Shown: in pieces, positions 43,453 to 46,696 of the stretch
Layout of the letters: each line of letters begins with the position of its first letter
Numbering within the stretch: position 1 is the stretch's first letter
Assembly: GCF_009695635.1 (NCBI RefSeq)
Contig: NZ_VUNN01000019.1
Span: 1 to 46,696 of the forward strand
Direction of reading: 5' to 3'
DNA from: Bullifex porci
GTDB lineage: Bacteria; Spirochaetota; Spirochaetia; Sphaerochaetales; Sphaerochaetaceae
Length of the DNA: 46,696 nucleotides
The notes under the pieces: generated by a model
Database searches by the model: none
Seen by the model: only the letters and a program-made list of their open reading frames with translations
Told to the model about the DNA's origin: nothing
Program-made: the position numbers and the translations under genes

Positions 43453-44854
43453 GTGAATAAACATCATTTAATGAAATTAAGTGTATATTTGATTCTTTAT
43501 TAGCTTTTTCAATAAGGCTTTCTTCAAAACCTGATTTAGAGAATAGATACCAAGTCTTTGACTTATAATCAAATTGAGAACACTTATCAATTAAATTATC
43601 TAGAATATCAATATCAACTTTATCATTTGTCCATTTGCATTCACCAAAGAGTGCTTTATCATTATGTGTTGACATCATATCTATTTCTATTTGCTTTTTT
43701 TGTTTAGTACTACCACCCCACCATCTTTGAAGATCATTATAAAGAAATGGATCACGAGTTACATTAAAGGATGCAAACATGTAAGAAATACATATCTGTT
43801 CCCATTCTAAGCCCATATATCTTGAAAGAGAATGAATAACAACCATATCAAGAATATCTTTACCTTTCCCAAAATTAATCATATTGATATTGGGTATTAC
43901 AAATTGATAATGAAACCTAAATAGACCATTTGTAATAGTATAGATACTTTTCTTATTGTTACTACTTCCATAAGGAGTTTCTTTTTTAATTAATCCAACT
44001 CTTATCATATTTGAGAGATAAAAGCTTACTGTTCCAGTTTGCATCCTAACCTTTTCAGCTATATCATTTAAACTACTTCTACCAGATGCAATAGCACTTA
44101 ATACATCACTATATCTAGCTGTCTCTTTAAATTCTTCATTTATTAATGTGTCAGTTCCACCAGCAAGTATTGAACCTGTATTAAAGAAGAGGTTATATAA
44201 GTTATCTTTTAATGAAATACTATCGTCTACCATATTAAGATAGCGAGGTATTCCACCTAATGCTGAATATAATATAGCAGTTTCTTCTTTTGTAAAGCTC
44301 CAGTTATAAGCTTTCATCTCCCATAGCATAAACTTCTTAACTTCCATTATTAATGTTGTTCTACCATATAAGGGGCTATCACCAGAAAGAACTTGTTCTT
44401 TCATAAAGCTAACTGAAGAGCCACATAAAACTAATTTTAGTTTAGTATTCTTCCAATACTTATCTATTGAGTATTGTAATACAGATGATAGCTCATCTTT
44501 ATTACCTGCTAATAAAGGGTATTCATCTAATACTATTATGTAATTAGAAGAAAGAAATTTATCATTATGATTTAAGAAATCAGAAATCTCTTTATAAGAA
44601 TTAAAGCTTGGATGAGAAATATTAGGCATTAATACAGATAAGAATGAATCTGTCATATTAACTATATTATTTTCTATTGAAGTTTTTAATCCTGTACAAG
44701 TAATACAATTCCTATTCTCAATAGATTTATTTATTAATAATGTTTTACCTATTCTTCGCCTTCCCCAAATAACAGCAAATTCAAAATTATCAGAATCATA
44801 GCACTAATTTAATCTTTCATGCTCTTTAGTTTTATTTATAAATGATTCTTTAAT
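43448..44854 (-). pseudogene. Archaeal-type AAA+ ATPase (ATPase_2/DUF234), nonsense-disrupted
   Basis: An open frame from ATG 44656 gives 402 aa with Walker-B YIIVLDEYPLL, LCGSSVSFM, LYGRT, a winged-helix linker and the DUF234-type C-terminal nuclease-like domain (IDMMSTHNDKALFGECKW). Walker A is missing from it but is found upstream in the same frame (FAVIWGRRRIGKTLLI). Between that and the expected N-terminus (FINKTKEHERLN) is an in-frame TAG at 44804-44806. No ATG, GTG or TTG lies between the TAG and Walker A, and the natural start codon appears to be ATT (44852-44854). It is therefore a recent pseudogene, or a sequencing/strain variant, of a normally about 470-aa ATPase. It sits inverted between porin copies 2 and 3. 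Confidence 0.8.
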
Positions 44855-44945
44855 TTTAGAATTATTATACTTAGATTAAACTAAGCAAGTTAAAACTAAG
44901 TAAATTTTTATTCATAATTAATTATCTGCTATTCAAATAGGAATT

Positions 44946-46517
44946 ATGAAAAAGACAATTGCTATTCTATTAGTAGCAGTTTTAGCAGCAGGTTCTGTAT
45001 TTGCAGGAATCTCTAGTGAAGGAAAGATTGCCTATGGCTATGATCTTGATTCCAAGAACACAGGATTCACAAACAGTACAAACCTAAAAGTTAACGTAGA
45101 CCTTGCAACAGCTTCTGAAGAGAAGCAGGCTGAAGGTGCAATTTATGCAGCAGTAAAAGGTGATTTAACACTCAAACTTTATAATGGTGCAAAGGGTGAT
45201 TCTACAGATGACCCAATGGCTTGGGGTGGAAACACAGGTTTAGACTTTATCGCTATTAGTGATGTAAGTGCTACAATCAATGGTGCAGATTGGTCTATAG
45301 ATATCTTAAATTCTGGCAAGCAGCTCGACCTTGCAAAATCAGCTATTGATTCATCAACAAAGCACAAGTAGCTTGATAGCTATGGCAAGAAATTAGGTGA
45401 TAAGACTGATGCTACAACATATAAAGTTGGTTTAAACGCAGCTCCTGGTTTCACAGTAACATACAAAGGCTATTCTGTAGGTCTTGGTTTCCAGTATAAA
45501 GATGCGGATAGCACAGATAAGGTTGGAAAGACATTTAAAGATGAAAAAGAATATTCAACAGGTGATATGGTTAAGTACTACAAAGGTACAGATTTCTCTC
45601 TCGTAGCAAAGACTCCTGCAATTGCAGTTACTGATGAAATCAAGGTTCAGGCTGGTGCATCATTCTATAACAATGAAACAGCTTCTGTATCTATTGGTAC
45701 TAAGTCAAGTGAATGGAAGACAGTATTTGATAAGTTTAAGACTAATAGAGGATCTGAAATTGGTGGTTCTGTAGCAGTATCTTATGCTAATGATTCTATG
45801 AGTGCTAAGGTAGCAGCTGATCTTGTTTATGCTATTAAAGCATACAAAGTAGAAGGTACAACTAATGCAAACGGTATTGTAGAAAATAAAGATGCAGAAA
45901 AGTTTGGTATGGACTTAGCAGCTAACTACACAATGGATCCTGTATCAGTTGATGCTTATTATAAGTATGATAGTACAAAGAAGGATGCAGTTGATGCTAA
46001 CTACTTAAGCTTACAGGTTAAGACAGATCTTAATGCATTTGATGTACCAGTAGTATTAACAGTATATGGTACAGATCTTTTCAGATTTAAATATACCGGT
46101 ATAGATCCTACTAAATATTCTAGTGCTATATTTGGTTTAAAAGCTGATTTAACACCAATGGAAGGCATAACAATCAATACTGAAGCATCTATTACACCAT
46201 TCATGGTACCAAGTGGTGCACCAAGTGAAGCAAAGTTTATTGGCTGGTCAGCAAAGGCTGGTGCAATATATGATGCAAATTTATTTACAGTTGAAGGTGG
46301 CTTAAAGATCAGCAATGCAGGATTTAATGCAAAATATGAAAAAGATGCTACATTTAAGCAACTTGTAAATAAAGTAGTTCTTGCAGCAAATGCAAAAGTT
46401 ACATCAACAACACTCGTACCAGGTGCAACTCTTGCTCTTGAATACAGTGCAGATGACCTCTTAAATTCACTTTCAGCAACATGTAAGACATCTAACGAAC
46501 TTACAACTTATGGTTCA
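44946..46517 (+). pseudogene. Porin-like protein, copy 3, interrupted by an amber codon and cut at its 3' end
   Basis: The frame starts with the same signal peptide (MKKTIAILLVAVLAAGSVFAG) and stops at TAG 45369-45371 after 141 aa, but the same frame stays open for another 1,300 bases and clearly encodes the rest of the barrel (GLNAAPGFTVTYKGYSVGLGF..., VDAYYKYD, SLQVKTDLNAFDVPV, LVPGATLALEYSAD). One base change (for example AAG to TAG) explains it. The usual C-terminal ATCTIKF is not seen; similarity ends near 46500, where an IS-like hairpin begins. The DNA after the amber codon shows no other lesion, so the mutation is recent or is an assembly variant. Confidence 0.78.
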
Positions 46518-46696
46518 TTGACGTACTCCCACGGGCAAGCCCATGGGAATCTGGCCATGGTAACGACGGTGTCAGAGTCAGTTAAAAAGGGACAAAAAGA
46601 GTCAGCTGAAAAAGGACAGAAAAAGTCAAATAAAAAGGGAAAACATACAAACCATACTAAAGTGCTTTCCTTAATTATTATTGATAAAGACTTAGA
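46518..46696. mobile_element. Putative end of an IS200/IS605-type element (incomplete at window edge)
   Basis: The pentamer TTGAC (46518-46522) is followed 5 bases later by a hairpin, CCCACGGGC (46528-46536) and GCCCATGGG (46539-46547), of the kind found just inside the ends of IS200/IS605 (TnpA_Y1/TnpB) elements, which insert next to short 5'-TT-rich targets. It lies at the point where similarity to the porin family ends. No transposase is visible within the remaining 150 bases, so the identity is inferred from the hairpin and location only. Confidence 0.35.
46577..46648 (+). repeat. Three imperfect 24-bp tandem repeats
   Basis: GTCA recurs at 46577, 46601 and 46625, each followed by (G/A)-x-T-(A/G)AAAA and GG(G)A-type sequence. 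Read from ATG 46558 the repeats encode an 8-residue Lys-rich unit (roughly ES-x-K-KGQK) and the frame remains open to the window end. There is no ribosome-binding site before that ATG, so coding is uncertain. Confidence 0.6.

Noticed and set aside
44804-45371. TAG recoding to an amino acid
   Set aside because: The HAD, endonuclease and UvrD-type helicase genes end at TAG at the expected family length, so TAG is a normal stop here.

Overview
The window looks like a chromosomal segment of a low-GC, diderm, host-associated bacterium, most probably a spirochaete of the Treponema/Sphaerochaeta type. This is inferred from AT-rich codon use, lipoproteins with loose lipoboxes, a FeoA-FeoB fusion, an OppC with a very large periplasmic insertion, tandem secreted porin-like proteins with identical leaders, and scattered AAA+/PD-(D/E)XK genes of the kind common in gut spirochaetes. 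There is no rRNA or tRNA to fix the taxonomy.

Layout. 0-1.6 kb (-): permease and lipoprotein of a polar amino-acid ABC importer without its ATPase, under an ArgR-box-like palindrome. 1.7-6.1 kb (+): HAD hydrolase, MATE exporter, FeoA-FeoB ferrous iron transporter. 6.3-7.2 kb: Rpn/PD-(D/E)XK transposase-type nuclease. 7.3-9.7 kb (-): CPBP membrane protease, membrane-anchored DNA/RNA endonuclease and nicotinamidase in one operon. 9.8-15.4 kb (+): AddB-AddA recombination helicase-nuclease. 15.4-19.4 kb (-): aroA, threonine aldolase, a hypothetical gene and a MalY/PatB aminotransferase. 19.5-28.2 kb (-): oppA and oppBCDF, separated by 2.4 kb holding a SprT-like protein, a small membrane protein, an AAA+ ATPase remnant and a 4 x 23-bp tandem repeat. 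28.2-33.5 kb (+): rimO, a UvrD/PcrA helicase, a long structured-looking leader, rplM-rpsI, recX. 33.5-35.2 kb: a small gene remnant and an AAA/PDDEXK_9 gene. 35.2-38.4 kb: divergent adenine deaminase and NCS2 purine permease. 38.5-39.8 kb: enolase. 40.2-46.7 kb: two intact tandem porin-like genes, an AAA+ ATPase pseudogene, a third porin copy broken by an amber codon, and what looks like the end of an IS200/IS605-type element.

Functional picture: peptide, amino-acid, iron and purine scavenging dominates, as expected of a fermentative gut organism (OppABCDF, amino-acid importer, FeoB, adenine permease plus deaminase, secreted nuclease and nicotinamidase). AddAB, UvrD and RecX form a recombination and repair group.

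The most interesting signals are: (1) a recurrent arrangement in which a good -10 box lies 6-9 nt before the start codon and no Shine-Dalgarno sequence is present (feoB, CPBP, addB, aroA, a membrane protein, recX, perhaps the amino-acid permease), implying leaderless mRNAs beside ordinary SD genes; (2) a perfect 9-bp inverted repeat bracketing the -10 of the porin promoter; (3) a tandem porin family with 118 identical bases at its 5' ends, suggesting gene conversion and possible antigenic mosaicism; (4) an exact 23-bp repeat array in front of the AAA+ ATPase remnant; and (5) a leader of about 270 nt before rplM-rpsI. Everything rests on reading the sequence; no searches were run.
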